From: Gnetum montanum
Taxonomy: Eukaryota; Streptophyta; Gnetopsida; Gnetales; Gnetaceae
NCBI GenBank assembly: GCA_015680685.1
Contig: MNCI01035354.1
Span: forward strand, 1,324,253 to 1,388,252
Direction of reading: 5' to 3'
Length of the DNA: 64,000 bases
The notes beneath the pieces were generated by a model, which saw nothing but the letters and a program-made list of their open reading frames with translations, was not told the DNA's origin and ran no database searches. Made by a program: the position numbers and the translations under genes. Shown in pieces: positions 45,181 to 56,866 of the stretch (the stretch's first letter is position 1; the number at the start of each line of letters is the position of its first letter).

Positions 45181-46637
45181 TTTTTATCTCTTTGGTGGTT
45201 GAAACCACCCAAAATTGTTGTAACTTACCTAACTTGTTGGGCAAGTAACCTCCTAACTTGTTGGGCAAGTAATCTCCTAATTGGTTGGCCAAGTTACTTG
45301 GGAGAGAAGTTAGGTGAGATATTTTTGAATATGTAACTTCCCTACCTACCTTTGAACCCTATAAAAAGGCTTCAGGGGTCAAGGGGGGAAAATCATCACT
45401 TCTCACATCACACTTGGGGTCTCATACATCACATTTTGAAGGCTACTAGTTAGCACTTGGGCTCTTACTTGGAGACACTTTGAGTCTTGGGAGAAGAGCA
45501 TTTTGTAAAGAAGAAAGTGTGAACGATTGCTTGCAAGATGGCTTGCTAGAATAAAGATTTCAGCCTCTTTGTCATGGTCCTGTGAGTTATGCATTTCATT
45601 TTTTGTTTTGTTTAAATTGTTTAGCTAGTGGTTTAGATAGTATCATCCTTGGCAAGTAATTTTGGGATTTTTAGATTGCTCTTATTGTTCTTGTTGCCCG
45701 ATAGAAATTTCTATTAAAATTTTGCCATAGAAGCGCTTGTGTTTAAAAGCCTTAAGAGCATTTTAGTAGTAAATTTCATTATTGTGCAACGTGTGGGAAC
45801 TGCTATTGGGATTGTTGTAAGAGAGCCTCTGTTTGTAGTCACGCCGTTGAACAATTCAGTAGTCGAGAGGGTTCAGAAAATCTTTGGTATTTTGATGGGA
45901 CCAGAATAGCTTCTTTTTATCTTTAAAGTGAATTCTCGTGGTATTTCAATCAGAAATTGTCAAGTCTTTTAAAGGTTCTGTTTGAATGCAATCGTTGACA
46001 TCTATTATCTAGTCAAAATGGAGTCTCGTACGTGGTAGTTTACGCAGCAATTTTTGGTAGCATAATAGGATTGTCTTGAAGATATTGCTTGTTTGAGCCT
46101 TGGAAGTTTGAACAATTCGTAGATATTGAATTTGGGATAGCTTTATTGCGAAGTGTTTACTCGTGTCATTTTACCTTGTTTAAATATTTGAGGTCTACAC
46201 AAATCTGCTTTCTTTTCTTTTCTGCTTATTTCCATCGAATCTTGCTCTATTTCTAGTTTTCTTGTGGAACTATCTCTTTCTCTGGGGAAAATTAGGAGTA
46301 GATTGCGGAGTTGTGCTCAAATGTTTTTGCAAAATTTTATTTGTTACAAGTAGGTATTATAAGGACCGTGTAGACTAGGTAGTTGAACAAAATAGGAAAT
46401 TTTCAAGAACTCACAGTACTTGGCAAAGTTGGCTGAATCTCTTTAAAGTAAGTCATTTGTAGTTCACACACAATGCAATCGTTACATTTCACACAACCGC
46501 ACGCCACAACAGCACACACACATACTCACATTAACTACTGAGTTTATTTAGAGGTATTTGGGCCTTGGTGTTACCAGAGACCAGCAGGCACCTAAATCCT
46601 GTTCGAGGACACTCGTTGGCGGTCGCGTCCCAAACGG

Positions 46638-47906
46638 TTGCCAACAGTTACCCATGAAGAGAATTGGTATGATGAAATTCTCAAGTTTCTTAATACAAGG
46701 AAAATCCCAAACAATTTAACTACAATTCAAAAGAGAGCTTTCTTCAAAAGAGTACAAAGATTCATTGTTAAAGATGGTATATTATATAGAAAGGATTTTC
46801 GAGGGGTTTTATTGGAATGTGTTCATAATGACCAAATTAGTTTCATTTTGGAACAATTTCATGATCATTTGAATTTATTTTATGAATCCCCTAAGTCGAC
46901 TATGCAACATATACTTTAATATGGATATTACTGTCCTTCCATGTATCAAGACATTAGTTCGAAGATTCAAAAATGCTATAAATGTCAAATTCATGGGCCC
47001 AAAATTAAAAAGGCCCCTTTGAAGCCAGTAGTTGCAAATAGACCATTTCAGCAATGGGGTTTGGATTTTATTGAAACAATTACTCCTTCAAAAGTTGGAT
47101 ACAAGTTTATTCTCACAGCTACTGATTATTTCCCTAAATGGTCTGAAGCAAAGGCTCTAAGAAGAAGTTCAGCATCAGACGTGATTAAGTTCCTAGAAGA
47201 CCACATTCTAAGTAGATTTGGTCTACCCAAAGAATTAGTGTCAGACAATGGACCCGCCTTCAAATCTGAAGAGTTTATCATATGGGCATCAGAAAAATCT
47301 ATTTTCTTATTTTCCTCATTAAACTACTATCCCCAAGGAAATGGCCTAGCAGAATCCACCAATAAAAAGCTTATCGCTTATATCAAGAAATCGATGGATG
47401 GGAATCCAGGAAATTGGATCAATTATCTACAATTCGCATTATGGTTAGATTGAATTAGATTTAAGAAAGCTATTAGGACATCACCATATAACTTAGTCTA
47501 TGGTTTTCCAGCAAGAATTACAAATAAGATTGTAAGCTCAGCTTTTGAATTTGTACAAAGATATAGTGAAAAACCTAATAAAGATGGAAGTTTCATGACT
47601 TTGCTTATTAAAAGAGAAGCTGAAGTAGATAAAGCAAGGGATAATTTGTTACAGAATACCTCTCAAGTTAAAATATGGTTTGATAGGAAAGCTCTGAAAA
47701 GAACTTTCAAGATAGGGGACCTTGTCCTATTATGGAATATGAAGAAATTGAATAAGTTTACCCCGATATGGATTGGTCCCTTTCATATTACAAAGCAATT
47801 GTCAGAGGATACTTACAAATTATCAACTCTGGATGGCATGGAATTGCAATTTCTATATAATGTTTTGCATATAAAAAATTATTTGGGACAATTGCATACA
47901 ACTTGA
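46638..47906 (+). pseudogene. Integrase of element F
   Basis: One frame with two stops (46917 TAA, 47451 TGA, both explained by C-to-T) spans the whole enzyme. The N-terminal zinc region has 'FHDHLN' and 'CYKCQ', but the second His position is not obvious. The catalytic core has 'GLDFIETI' (D), 'LVSDNGPAFKS' (D) and 'YYPQGNGLAESTNK' (E). The C-terminal region has 'DRKALKRTFKIGDLVLLWN' and the GPY/F-type module 'WIGPFHITKQLSEDTYKLSTLDG'. It would insert the element DNA. The upstream join to RNase H is broken by G; the first codons after G continue F. Confidence 0.88.
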
Positions 47907-48327
47907 AGATGTCCTACACAAAATAATTTATGTATATAGTATTAGATATAATATTACTAATATTACTAGGAATATAGTATTAATTATTATGTTTAATTAT
48001 GCTATTGGTATATAATTAGATAAGTAGATAGTATATTATAATAGTAAATATATTTAGAAAATAGTTTTCCTTCAAGTGAGGCAAGTGGAAGCCTACAAGT
48101 GAAATTCTACAAGTGTGACAAGTGGAGAAGGTGACTCATCCACCACTTAATGAGGATTGTGAAAAATGGTTAAAATGCCTAAAAATAAGGAAACTTGGTT
48201 GAAGACTCTTGGGGGGGATTTCAAATTTCTAGCACCTATAAAAAGAGGATTGGGTTGCCTAGGATTTCATCATCTTTCAATTCAAGTTGAGTAGTGAAAG
48301 TTAGAGAGAGCTAATTTAGAAGAGGAA
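47907..48327 (+). promoter_or_regulatory. Intergenic part of F with TATA box before a 3' ORF
   Basis: AT-rich DNA (47920-48060) is followed by GC-richer sequence with repeats of 'caagtg' and then CCTATAAAAAGAGG. TATAAAAAG lies at 48237-48245, about 83 bp before the ATG at 48328. The word is the same as the LTR TATA boxes of F and G. It may be an internal promoter. Confidence 0.4.
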
Positions 48328-48804
48328 ATGAAGTTTGGGAGAGTAATAAGAAAGACTTTTATTCCATATGTGATGGGATGATGCCCTGAACATGTGTTAA
48401 AGGCTTACCTAAAAGCTAGATCATGTGGAGCTTCGAAAGAGTGCCCTTTCATAGCTTGGTTATCCGATGAATTTTCTTTCCTCACAAGAGGTTTAGAGAT
48501 AGAGTCGAATGTTTGGGGGAAATATCAAGATTGCACCAAAGAAGAGGAGAAGGGAGAAGAGCAACCAACGAATGGGGAGTCATGGGAAGAGGCTTTTATC
48601 TCCCAAGAGGAACATGAAGGACCCAATGAGGAAGAACAGAAGAGTGCTGAAGAAAAAGTTTCAATAGATCCAGTTGAGAGCTCCACCAAGCCAAAGAACA
48701 ACAGAACAGCCTTCATCACATTAGAAATTTCCTATAAAACAATTAGAGAGATGAGGATTCCTACTAGGGTAACCCTCACAATTCAGTTTCCATCCCAAGA
48801 ATAG
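48328..48804 (+). pseudogene. 3' accessory ORF of element F, unidentified
   Basis: ATG at 48328 (MKFGRVIRKTFIPYVMG) is followed by one in-frame TGA at a likely Trp codon. The frame then stays open to 48804; 136 codons from 48394 are uninterrupted. The N-terminal third has several Cys and aromatic residues ('SCGASKECPFIAWLSDEFSFL'). The middle is very acidic (Glu-rich), and the end is basic/hydrophobic ('IREMRIPTRVTLTIQFPSQE'). It lies between integrase and the 3' LTR, where accessory genes of retroelements sit. I recognise no family. The minus frame 48525-48719 is a shadow. Confidence 0.45.
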
Positions 48805-48995
48805 TCCATGAAGGACTTGATAATGTACAGTTTGTTGTTTTTCATAGGAATGAGGTTTTTATAACATCAAACCTTAGGTTTGATGGGAATTTTCCTCTAA
48901 AAAGATTTGTATGTTTAATAAAAGTTTAAGTACAGTTCAGTTTTAAAGGGCTTGCATATTTTATTTCTTTAAGCCTTTTTTAAAGGGGGCAGAAA
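48805..48995 (+). other. 3' end of element F with polypurine tract
   Basis: Non-coding sequence ends in TTTAAAGGGGGCAGAAA, directly before the 3' LTR start TGTTGGCAC at 48996. The purine run (48982-48995) is the expected plus-strand primer. Confidence 0.75.
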
Positions 48996-49471
48996 TGTTG
49001 GCACATTTGGCCATTTCATGGAGTAGGTTGGTAGGATTAAATTAGTTAAGAGTTTTTGAAGAAGTGGCAAAAATTTCAGTTTGAAAGGAAAAGAATAAGT
49101 TAACAACATCATTCTTTTAATTTAAGGAAGAAATATATAGAAGCACCATTCCTATAGTAAGCTTATGAATCTCTGAGCAATGCATTTTACAAGGCAGTAA
49201 TATAGATATATAAATATATTATGATACACTGGGCTTTACGGAACCAAAGTCTAGCAAGATTATGGAGGAAGTCCAATTTTTATATGTATCATTTATATGA
49301 TATGAATATGTAGAAAATCAAAGAGCATCTCAAGTAAAATTGGTTTTGTATCCATTTTATTTTGGGAAAGCATATCTCTGCAGCAACACAAATTCAGCAG
49401 TCCGATGGTGCAGGGTAAAATTATTTCTGCACTGATTAAATAGGAACATTGCAATTCATATTGTTGAATGG

Positions 49472-49708
49472 TTGAATGCGGTCAATGTTAATCTTTCCTT
49501 CAACAATTTTGATGGGAACCGGTCAAAATCCTTGGGCAAAATGCTTACACAGCTGGAGAACATGGGTCTTTCTCATAACAAGATTACGGGTCCTATCCCA
49601 GAGTCTTTGTCCAACCTTACTTTTCTTCAGGTTTTAAATTTATCATTTAACAACTTTGAAGGCAATGTCAACTGTTCTAAAGGCTCTCTCCGAAGATTGA
49701 AAAATTAA
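49472..49708 (+). pseudogene. LRR-protein gene fragment in the F 3' LTR
   Basis: Second copy of the fragment at 37129. It reads 'VNLSFNNFDGN', 'LSHNKITGPIPESLSNL' and 'LNLSFNNFEGNVNC'. It stays open over 78 codons with only a few replacements from the 5' copy. This does not by itself show selection, as the two LTRs were identical when inserted. Confidence 0.8.
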
Positions 49709-49881
49709 TCATTCGTGCACAAATCCTGCGTGACTGCAAGAAAACAAAACATGAACTAAAGTAATCTGATTGGGTTGAATCCTTGATTTTCTGAAGCGCC
49801 CAAAAATTTGTAGATTTTCCAGTCCGTTCCCAATCATGGTGTTCCAGACAATCACATTTTTACCAGTGCAGTAAGAGTGAC

Positions 49882-49989
49882 AAAATCGCCTGCCACGCGG
49901 TGCTTATCACGGCGAAGTTGGGCACCGAGAAAATGGTCATCACCATGGGCATGGCCAAGTCCCTGGGCGATGAAACCCCCTTTGCCATG
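49882..49989 (+). pseudogene. RuvB-like 2 gene fragment in the F 3' LTR
   Basis: Second copy, reading 'KIACHAVLITAKLGTEK' then '[17 protein letters not shown]'. Some positions are closer to the host protein than in the 5' copy (KIA, G-x-E-K) and others further away, as expected for independent decay of an ancestral 'GQPGTGKT' loop. Confidence 0.7.
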
Positions 49990-50386
49990 AACACAGTAGT
50001 GAGAGATGAGAAAAATCGAAACCCTCATCCACACATAAAAATAGAGTGGTGTTTCATTGAAACCCTAGTCTCATTACCAGATTTGCTTGATAATATCAGG
50101 GCATCTTCATCAAATTAAACTACCCCCTTCTCCAGCACTGCCGCTACATCAGTGAGCTCTCATTCTATGCAGTAGTCCATGACATGCAACTGAGGAGTGA
50201 TTGCATCGTCATCACGCCATCAAACCCTACTAGCCTCTACGTTGTTTCACGAATTTCATCGGCAATGCGCGGGAATACATTTTGGTTGCTGCGTTTTGGT
50301 TCCATCTCATTGCTTGAAAGGCTTCCTAACGTGTAGATTTGAAGGGGTGTAACAACTTTCAGTTATCACCGAATGATTTTTGAAAT

Positions 50387-50600
50387 GGTTTTGATGCAGA
50401 TACCGTTATTAGAACTGCTTTGATTAAAATGCATTCCAAATGCAAGGATATGTACGAAGTTAGGAAACTGCTTCCAGAAAAGACTTCGCAATGGTGAACC
50501 TGCAAATAACCTTATCAAAAATAGCAGTAGTGCCCGACGCCAACGCATTTGTTATCGCCATACTAATCCACTGAACATGGCAATAGAGACACGAAGGCAC
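50387..50600 (+). pseudogene. PPR gene fragment and extension in the F 3' LTR
   Basis: Copy of 38047-38154 with 'TALIKMHSKCKDMYEVRKLLPEKTSQW' (with a frame slip), followed by about 75 bp that the 5' LTR lacks. The extension reads 'VVPDANAFVIAILIH', which could be the start of the next PPR unit. The 5' LTR probably lost it. Confidence 0.5.
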
Positions 50601-52379
50601 AATAAGATAGGTGTACAACCAAATCAGCAGAACCAGCAGATGTTTTAGCCGATGCTGATAAATCAGAGTTGCAGTTTATTCGTTGCTGAAGACAAATACA
50701 AAACCTGAACGCGTGAAATTGGAGTTACAGAAATAAAATTTTAATTTCACATGGCCTGGTGGTAAAAATATAGTTTTGGCAATTTCTCACATACGATAAT
50801 GGTATGGAGCCCTTGTTAAAGACCTATCGTTAATTTAATTATCTCGAGTGAATTACTAAGGCTTTATACACAATGGGAAATTAAAAATCATAAAATGAAA
50901 ATTGAATGAAGCTCTCATAAGATTGAGGTCTTGAATTTATTTTTCAAAAATTATTGTATAGTTTGTTGCCTATAAAATATTTGTAATATTTACAAATGTC
51001 AATGTTAAAATAAGTTCCTCCTAATTTTTTGTATAACTTCCTAACTAGATTGAAGAAATATCTCCTAACTAGTTGGGTAAGTTATAACTTCCTTTCTTGG
51101 GAGAGAAGTTAGCTAAGATATTCTGAAATATGTAACTACCTTTTGAACCCTATAAAAAGCCTTCAGGGATAAGAGGAAAGATATATTGGGGACTACTAGC
51201 TCACACTTGGGATCACTCATTTTGGCTCTGGGAAGAGCATTTGTAAAGAAGAAATCATGAAAGATTGCTTGTAAGATGACTGACTAAAGAAAAGATTTCA
51301 TCCTCTTTGTCATAGTCCTGTGAGTTATGTTTTATTTTTATTTTGTTTAAATTGTTTAGCTAGTGTTTTAGATAGTATCATCCTTGGCAAGTAATTTTGG
51401 GATTTTTAGATTGCTCTTATTGTTCTTGTTGCCTGATTAGAAATTTCTGTTAAAATTTTGCCATAGAAGCGCTTGTGTTTAAAAGCCTTAAGAGCATTTT
51501 AGTAGTAAATTTTGTTATTGTGCAACGTATAAGAACTACTATTGAGATCGTTGTAAGAGAGCCTCTGCTTGTAGTCATGCCGTTGAACGATTCAATAGTC
51601 AAGAGGGTTCAGAAAATCTTTGGTATTTTGATGGGACCAGAATAGCTTCTTTTTATCTTTAAAGTGAATCTCCGTGGTATTTCAATCAAAAATTGTCAAG
51701 TCTTTTGAAAGTTCTATTGAATGCAATTGTTGACATCCATTATCTAGCCAAAATGGAGTCTCATACGTGATAGTTTACGTAGCAATTTTTCGTAGCATAG
51801 TAGGATTGTCTTGAAAAAATTTCTTATTTGAGCCTTGGAAGTTTGAACAATTCTTAGTTATTGAATTTGGGATAGCTTTATTACAAAGTGTTTACTCATA
51901 TCATTTTTCCTTGTTTAAATATTTGAGGTCTTAACACAAATCTGCTTTCTTTCCTTTCTATTTTCATTGAATCTTGCTCTATTTCTAGTTTTCTTATGGA
52001 ACTTATCTCTTTCTCTGGGGAAAGTTAGAAGTAGATTCGCAGAGTTGTGCTCAAATGTTTTTGTAAAATTTTATTTGTTACAATTAGGTATTATAAGAAC
52101 CATGTAGACTAAGCAATTAAACAAAATAGGAACTCTCAATAACTCACAGTACTTAGCAAAGTTGGCTGAATCTCTTTAAGATAAGTGATTTGTAGTTTAC
52201 ACACAACGCAATCATTTCATTTTTCACAACCGCACACCGCAACAGCACACACACATACTCACATTAACTACTGAGTCTATTTGAAGGTATCTGGGCCTTG
52301 GTGTTTCCAGAGACTAGCAAGCACCTAAATCCTATTCGAGGACACTAGTTGGCGGTCGTGTCCCAAATGGTCACCAACA

Positions 52380-53150
52380 CTATCTTAAACATATGTGAAA
52401 TATTTCTCTTTAATGTCTTTTTTTTAGAACAAAAGACTCATTTTCTCATTTTTTTTGAGTATCCTGTTTCTTAGTATGCTTAGAAATGGACATCTAGAAT
52501 TTGTAATGACTTTCAACCAAGCATCAATGAAGTCATTCTTGGTGATTAGCCTCCTTTGTCTAATTCATTTCTTTACATTTAAAATTATTTTTGACTACGT
52601 GTTCTCTCCTCTATTTGGAAGCTTCAATGTATAGTTACTTTTTAGCAACAATAGTATAACTATGACCTTTCTTTAGGTGTCAAATACCAAATTTTTAAAG
52701 ATGTTACTTTTCAACTACAACTTCAAGCAAAGAAGCTCCTAGTGAAAGTTGAACAATTAATTTATTTTCTATAGTATTAATTTCTTTTCTTTTTCTTTTT
52801 TCTTTTTTTTTTTGAAGGCTCAAGGATGAAAATTTTTCAACTTTTGTTACTATTTGTTCTTTATCTCATATTGATATATTGTTGTTTTCTTTAGAGAGAG
52901 TTTTCTCCTTCTCGTTCTAAAAAACCCTATAGTAAGAAGTGAAAACACATGAGTATGCTTATGAATAAGGGCAAGGCTTGATCATTTTCCTATCCCAAAG
53001 AGAAGGCTTTTTAGAATTAGTTGTAAGGATAAGAACCTTAAAAGGCATTCCCAAAATTGGTGTGCTTTTTCTTTAGACTCTCTCTTTGATTATTTGATGT
53101 ACTCTAATTTTTTTAAATATTATTATCTTTTGAAATTATTCTTCTTACAG
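52380..53150 (+). pseudogene. L1-type LINE, part 3 (C-terminal zinc-finger region and 3' end)
   Basis: Joined with 36580-36663, the sequence reads through the F insertion site: 'FYGILFIKVFLSAP' or, in the next frame, 'HQGLPISTYLK'. It continues with 'FFLEQKTHFLIFFEYP', the 'H.F..CP' part of the zinc-finger block after LINE reverse transcriptases, with Cys residues lost. From about 52640 the sequence is AT-rich with pyrimidine runs (52780-52815) and no clear domain. Where the LINE ends is uncertain. Confidence 0.5.
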
Positions 53151-53954
53151 TTTGAAACCATACTAGTTTCGAATCCTTCCTCAATTCATCATCAGTGATG
53201 TTGAATAATAAGAATGGAAAAGGTTATTTGTATGTTTCCTAGGAAATGTTAGTCATACTTATTATCATATTTATTATTTATTTAAAAATTTTAGTTAAAT
53301 ATTTATTTAGTTATTTATGTTTATAATTATTATAAAAATTAGTAATTAATTTATCATTATAATTATAAAAGAATATTATTATTTCTAATAAAGCCTTATT
53401 TGTAAAGTATTTAATGCTATAGAATAATGAATATTAATTAACATATTGACTATTATTTTTATTATATTTAATATAAATTTAAAAGTTAATAAGTTTTTTT
53501 ATGTTGGAGATTGATCTTATGACCTCTCAAAAAAATCTAATATTATTCTTTCTTTTCTGGACTCTAGCACCTTCTATAGTCCAATTAGAACTTTATAACT
53601 TAAAATTGTACACCAAAATCAAACTTATGACTTCGAGCTTTCAAATCAAGAGTCTTACCATTAGGCTAACACCTCATTGTTAAAGTTTCTTTTTTTTTTT
53701 AATTTTAGCTATTATATCTATTAACTTCTTTTCATCTTTTTTTTTTAATTTTTTACAACTGGTTATTTTCATTGTTGTTGTTATATCTTTTATTTTTTTT
53801 ATTTTTTTTCCTAAAACTAGCCTCTTTTTTTTTTTGAAAAAATAACCATTAACAACTATATCTCAAATAGCTGTAAACTATAATGCTATTTATTCTCTCT
53901 ATAGCCCTTGAGAAATAAATTGCAACTAATGATGAATCTAGTATGGTTTGAAAC
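53151..53954. repeat. Block bounded by short inverted repeats, with T-rich spacers
   Basis: TTTGAAACCATACTAG (53151-53166) recurs inverted, with one mismatch, as CTAGTATGGTTTGAAAC (53938-53954). Inside lie AT-rich DNA, a SINE-like unit (53500-53690) and long T runs (53690-53840). This might be a foldback element or a chance pairing of two repeat copies. Confidence 0.3.
53500..53690 (-). mobile_element. tRNA-derived SINE (degenerate)
   Basis: On the minus strand near 53680 the bases read TTAGCCTAATGGTAAGACTC, a good pol III box A (TRGYnnAnnnGG). About 30 bp later comes 'GAAGTCATAAGTTTGATTTT', a weak box B (GGTTCRAnnCC). This spacing is that of plant tRNA-derived SINEs. The body continues to about 53505, where 'gaggtcataagatcaatctcc' resembles box B again. 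The 3' end is unclear. Confidence 0.5.
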
Positions 53955-53959
53955 ATCGT

Positions 53960-54920
53960 GTAAAGAAAAAAAATAATTCAAGTTATAGACGATACAAATA
54001 AAGAAAGATATCTAAGATTTAGGTATTAATAAAGAAAGAGCTTAGGCTTTCATTCATCCATCCTTCTAGAACCACACCTTAGTAGGATAAGCATTAAGCC
54101 TTTTAGGTGATGATCCAATATATTAATGAAACTAAAATTGAAATTTTGTTATATACATATACCTTCTATATCTATTAAATAGTAGACATCAAAAACTATA
54201 AGTTTTGAAAATGTCATTAAAAAATGCTAAGTATTCTTAATAACATTTGAAACAAATCAACCAAATTTGCAACTATAATATCCCACCTATGTCTAATATG
54301 CTTAAACATAGGACATTGCATGAAAATGTTGTGTTCATCTTTCATGCTATTTGTATTACACATTTCACATATTTGTATCCATATACCTATTTCATTTTTT
54401 AAATGATAGAATCCTATTTATGCTTTACTAATTGTATATCAAAATTAATAAGAAATAGTAATTGATAAATAGTTTATTTTTGAATTAATACTCTCTTGAT
54501 ATTATTCAAATATAAATGTTTTTTCCCTTCTGTATTTTCCAAATGTTTTTGAAATAATGGTGTTTCACCAATCTGCAAACTTGCTTATGATGAAAATAAA
54601 AATCTACTTTTCAATATTCAATTTATTAAGCATAAAACTCCCTCATAAAATCATCCTTTACTTTGATTTCCATCATCACTTTTTTTTTGTATTTATAATA
54701 TAATAATTCATAAAGATTGGGAGTATTAGACTATAAAATGACAAATAGCTTAGGCTTGTAAAGGTATCATCTCTTCTTTAACAAGCATAAAATCATTTCG
54801 TATTTGTCTCTTCATTTTGAAAAGTTTATGAGTTTCTTCTATCTATTTCCAATATTTATTTACTACACATACAATACACATATAAATAATAGTTTTTAAA
54901 CAATGATAAGATAGAGTTAT
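53960..54920 (-). pseudogene. Minus-strand LINE relic with zinc-finger region
   Basis: On the minus strand at about 54380-54240 the reading is 'ICEMCNTNSMKDEHNIFMQCPMFKHIR', the C-x2-C ... DEH ... CP block found after LINE reverse transcriptases in plants. Upstream on that strand (54900-54750) 'NKYWKQIEETHKLFKMKRQI' might belong to the same protein. The rest is full of stops. It is a second LINE, opposite in direction to the one at 34900. Confidence 0.5.
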
Positions 54921-55159
54921 GTTTAAATATCCCATACTAGAAAGGATTCATTATTGCATTTGCATTTTAAAGAAAGTAAGGGTATTATACCACTTGCAAC
55001 TCTTTAAGTAATGCATTAATCTTATTTGTAATAGTAAAAGCATTATAGACCAAGATATTTGTATGTCAAGATTATGTCTACGTATTTATTTCTTATAGTA
55101 AAATTTATATCTTATTATGTGTATCAAAAATCATGATTTTTTTTTTGACATTAACATTA

Positions 55160-56866
55160 TGATAAATCAAATTTTTATAATGTGACCATGATATCATAGC
55201 TCTATCTATGATGTTGTAGATAGTATGTAGCTATGATATCATGCTTATAAATACAAGTCCACCATCATGTTAAACTCATCTTTTTGTCCACCATGTAATC
55301 AAACTCTCGCAATTTATTTTTCTGAATGTAGAGTCAATAGTAAGTGCCTATAGTATGGTCAGAAATGATTGTACAATATTTTTATTTAAGTGAAATAAGC
55401 CTCCATGCATTTCATAAAGAATAATAAACATCAAAATTATTTCTAATCATTACAGCATATCACGTAGATTAGATTTATATTTCATTCTCATTTCCTTTTA
55501 TAATGTCATTTTCATTTACATTTACGATGTTTGTTAGATATTTGATGAAATAAGTACAACTAGTTTTGAGTGCAAACATATAATCATTTGGTAACCTAAT
55601 AGTGGCTTTACTTAATTTGTTAGTAGCAAATGATGAATCATTGTTTACCAAGCCCTAATATCAGATACACAATATTGGGTACATGATATCGCCACATGGG
55701 TAACAATATCGTATACATGATATCGTGGTTCTTGTGTTAGCCTATAAATATAGCACTCAGGTGCACATGAAGAGAGTCATTGGTAAGTCATTAGTTAGTC
55801 ATTAGGAGTTGAGAGTCTTTTTGTTAATTTTCAGTTCTTTTTCCAAGTGCATGCCTACAGTGTGATGCTTGTAATTGTATGGAACCTTTGTTCGAGTGTG
55901 ACATACTTGGACATGCACACAACTGACAATAAAGATCAAGATTACTCCATCATTGTAGCATTCACTTAGCGTTTATTTGCTTTAACTAATAATTATTATT
56001 TATTGTTTTATTATTTTATATTTCTTTATCGTCATTTACTATTTCTGTTGATAACACGAAATGAGTACATCTTAATCACAAACATTTAAGTGTCACTACG
56101 TGGTAACCCAGTAGCGTATTAAGTAGTGCTTCAAGTGATGTGCACTTGATAATCCCAATCATAGTACACGAAGTCCAAGATGTGTATAGATGATTAATGA
56201 TGGTTGCTTATTGCACTTAGGCTAGCTTAGATTTTATTTTCCATTTTCTATCAATTTACTTAAATTATTTCTCATTGTCTTGAGTAAGCATAGTATTAAA
56301 AATCACATCATACACCTCACGGTAGACTAAACCATACATGACAAAGTAGTTACTAGTCTAGGTGGAAAGATAATGAACTGTGATCAATGTGTAACTATCT
56401 AGGTGCCACAACTAGTTTGTCTATGGAGTCGACTGAATCACACATACACACTCGTATTCATATGGTTGAGCATAGGGGTAACTCGTCGCTCATCAGCAAA
56501 GTTTCTTGGTAATCCCAATGGTGATTATACTAGCCTAAGGCATGTCCAAAAGACTAGGGATGGATGCTTAGCATTGTTAGGCTAGATAGGATCCTATTTC
56601 CATTTTTCTTTAGTCCATATAATTTACATTCATATTATAATGTTTTACCTTAACAAGTTAAGAGCCAATCAACATTAGTATATCATATGTCACACTAAGA
56701 TTTAACCATACTTTTTGATCTTCACTAACTCTAGTAAGAAGATAATGATTATGAAGTTACCATCAATATGCTATAATACAATATTATCTCATCCATTAAT
56801 TACAATCTAGTGATGTGAAAACACTTGTGACTTGTATGGTTGGTTGATAAGAACTCTTGCTATGGA
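55160..56866 (+). repeat. 5' LTR of element I, split by solo LTR H
   Basis: The LTR starts TGATAAATCA at 55160 (TGATGAATCA with one transition). It has GATATC words near 55190-55230 and TATA 'cttataaatacaag' near 55240. After H it resumes at 56496 with 'gtttcttggtaatcccaatgg' and ends near 56866. It is strongly decayed. Its primer site can only be guessed: TGATGTCAATATAC at 56867. Confidence 0.6.
55631..56495 (+). mobile_element. Solo LTR H of the D family, inserted in the LTR of I
   Basis: This 865-bp LTR starts TGATGAATCATTG and ends GTCGCTCATCA. GCAAA flanks it at 55626-55630 and 56496-56500, an exact target duplication. R/U5 resembles D ('ccaagtgcatgcc', 'gtgtgatgcttgtaattgta'). U3 has ATATC/GATATC words and TATAAATAT at 55743-55751. 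The frame 56403-56585 runs over its edge and is not a gene. Confidence 0.92.

Larger units (their letters stand above)
44200..46646 (+). mobile_element. Solo LTR G, relative of F, inserted in F pol
   Basis: This 2447-bp block starts TGTTGGCACATTTTGGCC and ends GGTTGCCAACA. GTTAC flanks it at 44195-44199 and 46647-46651, an exact 5-bp target duplication. Its first 75 bp and its last 1.4 kb align with the F LTR, but its middle is different. The promoter is TATAAAAAG at 45360-45368. No internal region is left, so it arose by recombination between two LTRs. It separates RNase H from integrase in F. Confidence 0.93.
48996..52379 (+). repeat. 3' LTR of element F
   Basis: This 3384-bp copy of 36664-39963 has the LRR (49472-49708), RuvB-like 2 (49882-49989) and PPR (50387-50494) fragments in the same order. 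TATA is at 51151-51159. It differs from the 5' copy mostly by point changes, a tandem 'gttgaatg' near 49464 and about 75 extra bp near 50517-50600. It is followed by the target duplication CTATC. Confidence 0.95.

Noticed and set aside
49852-50034. Minus-strand frame in the F 3' LTR (also 37512-37694)
   Set aside because: Antisense of the RuvB-like 2 fragment; the plus strand gives the recognisable protein.
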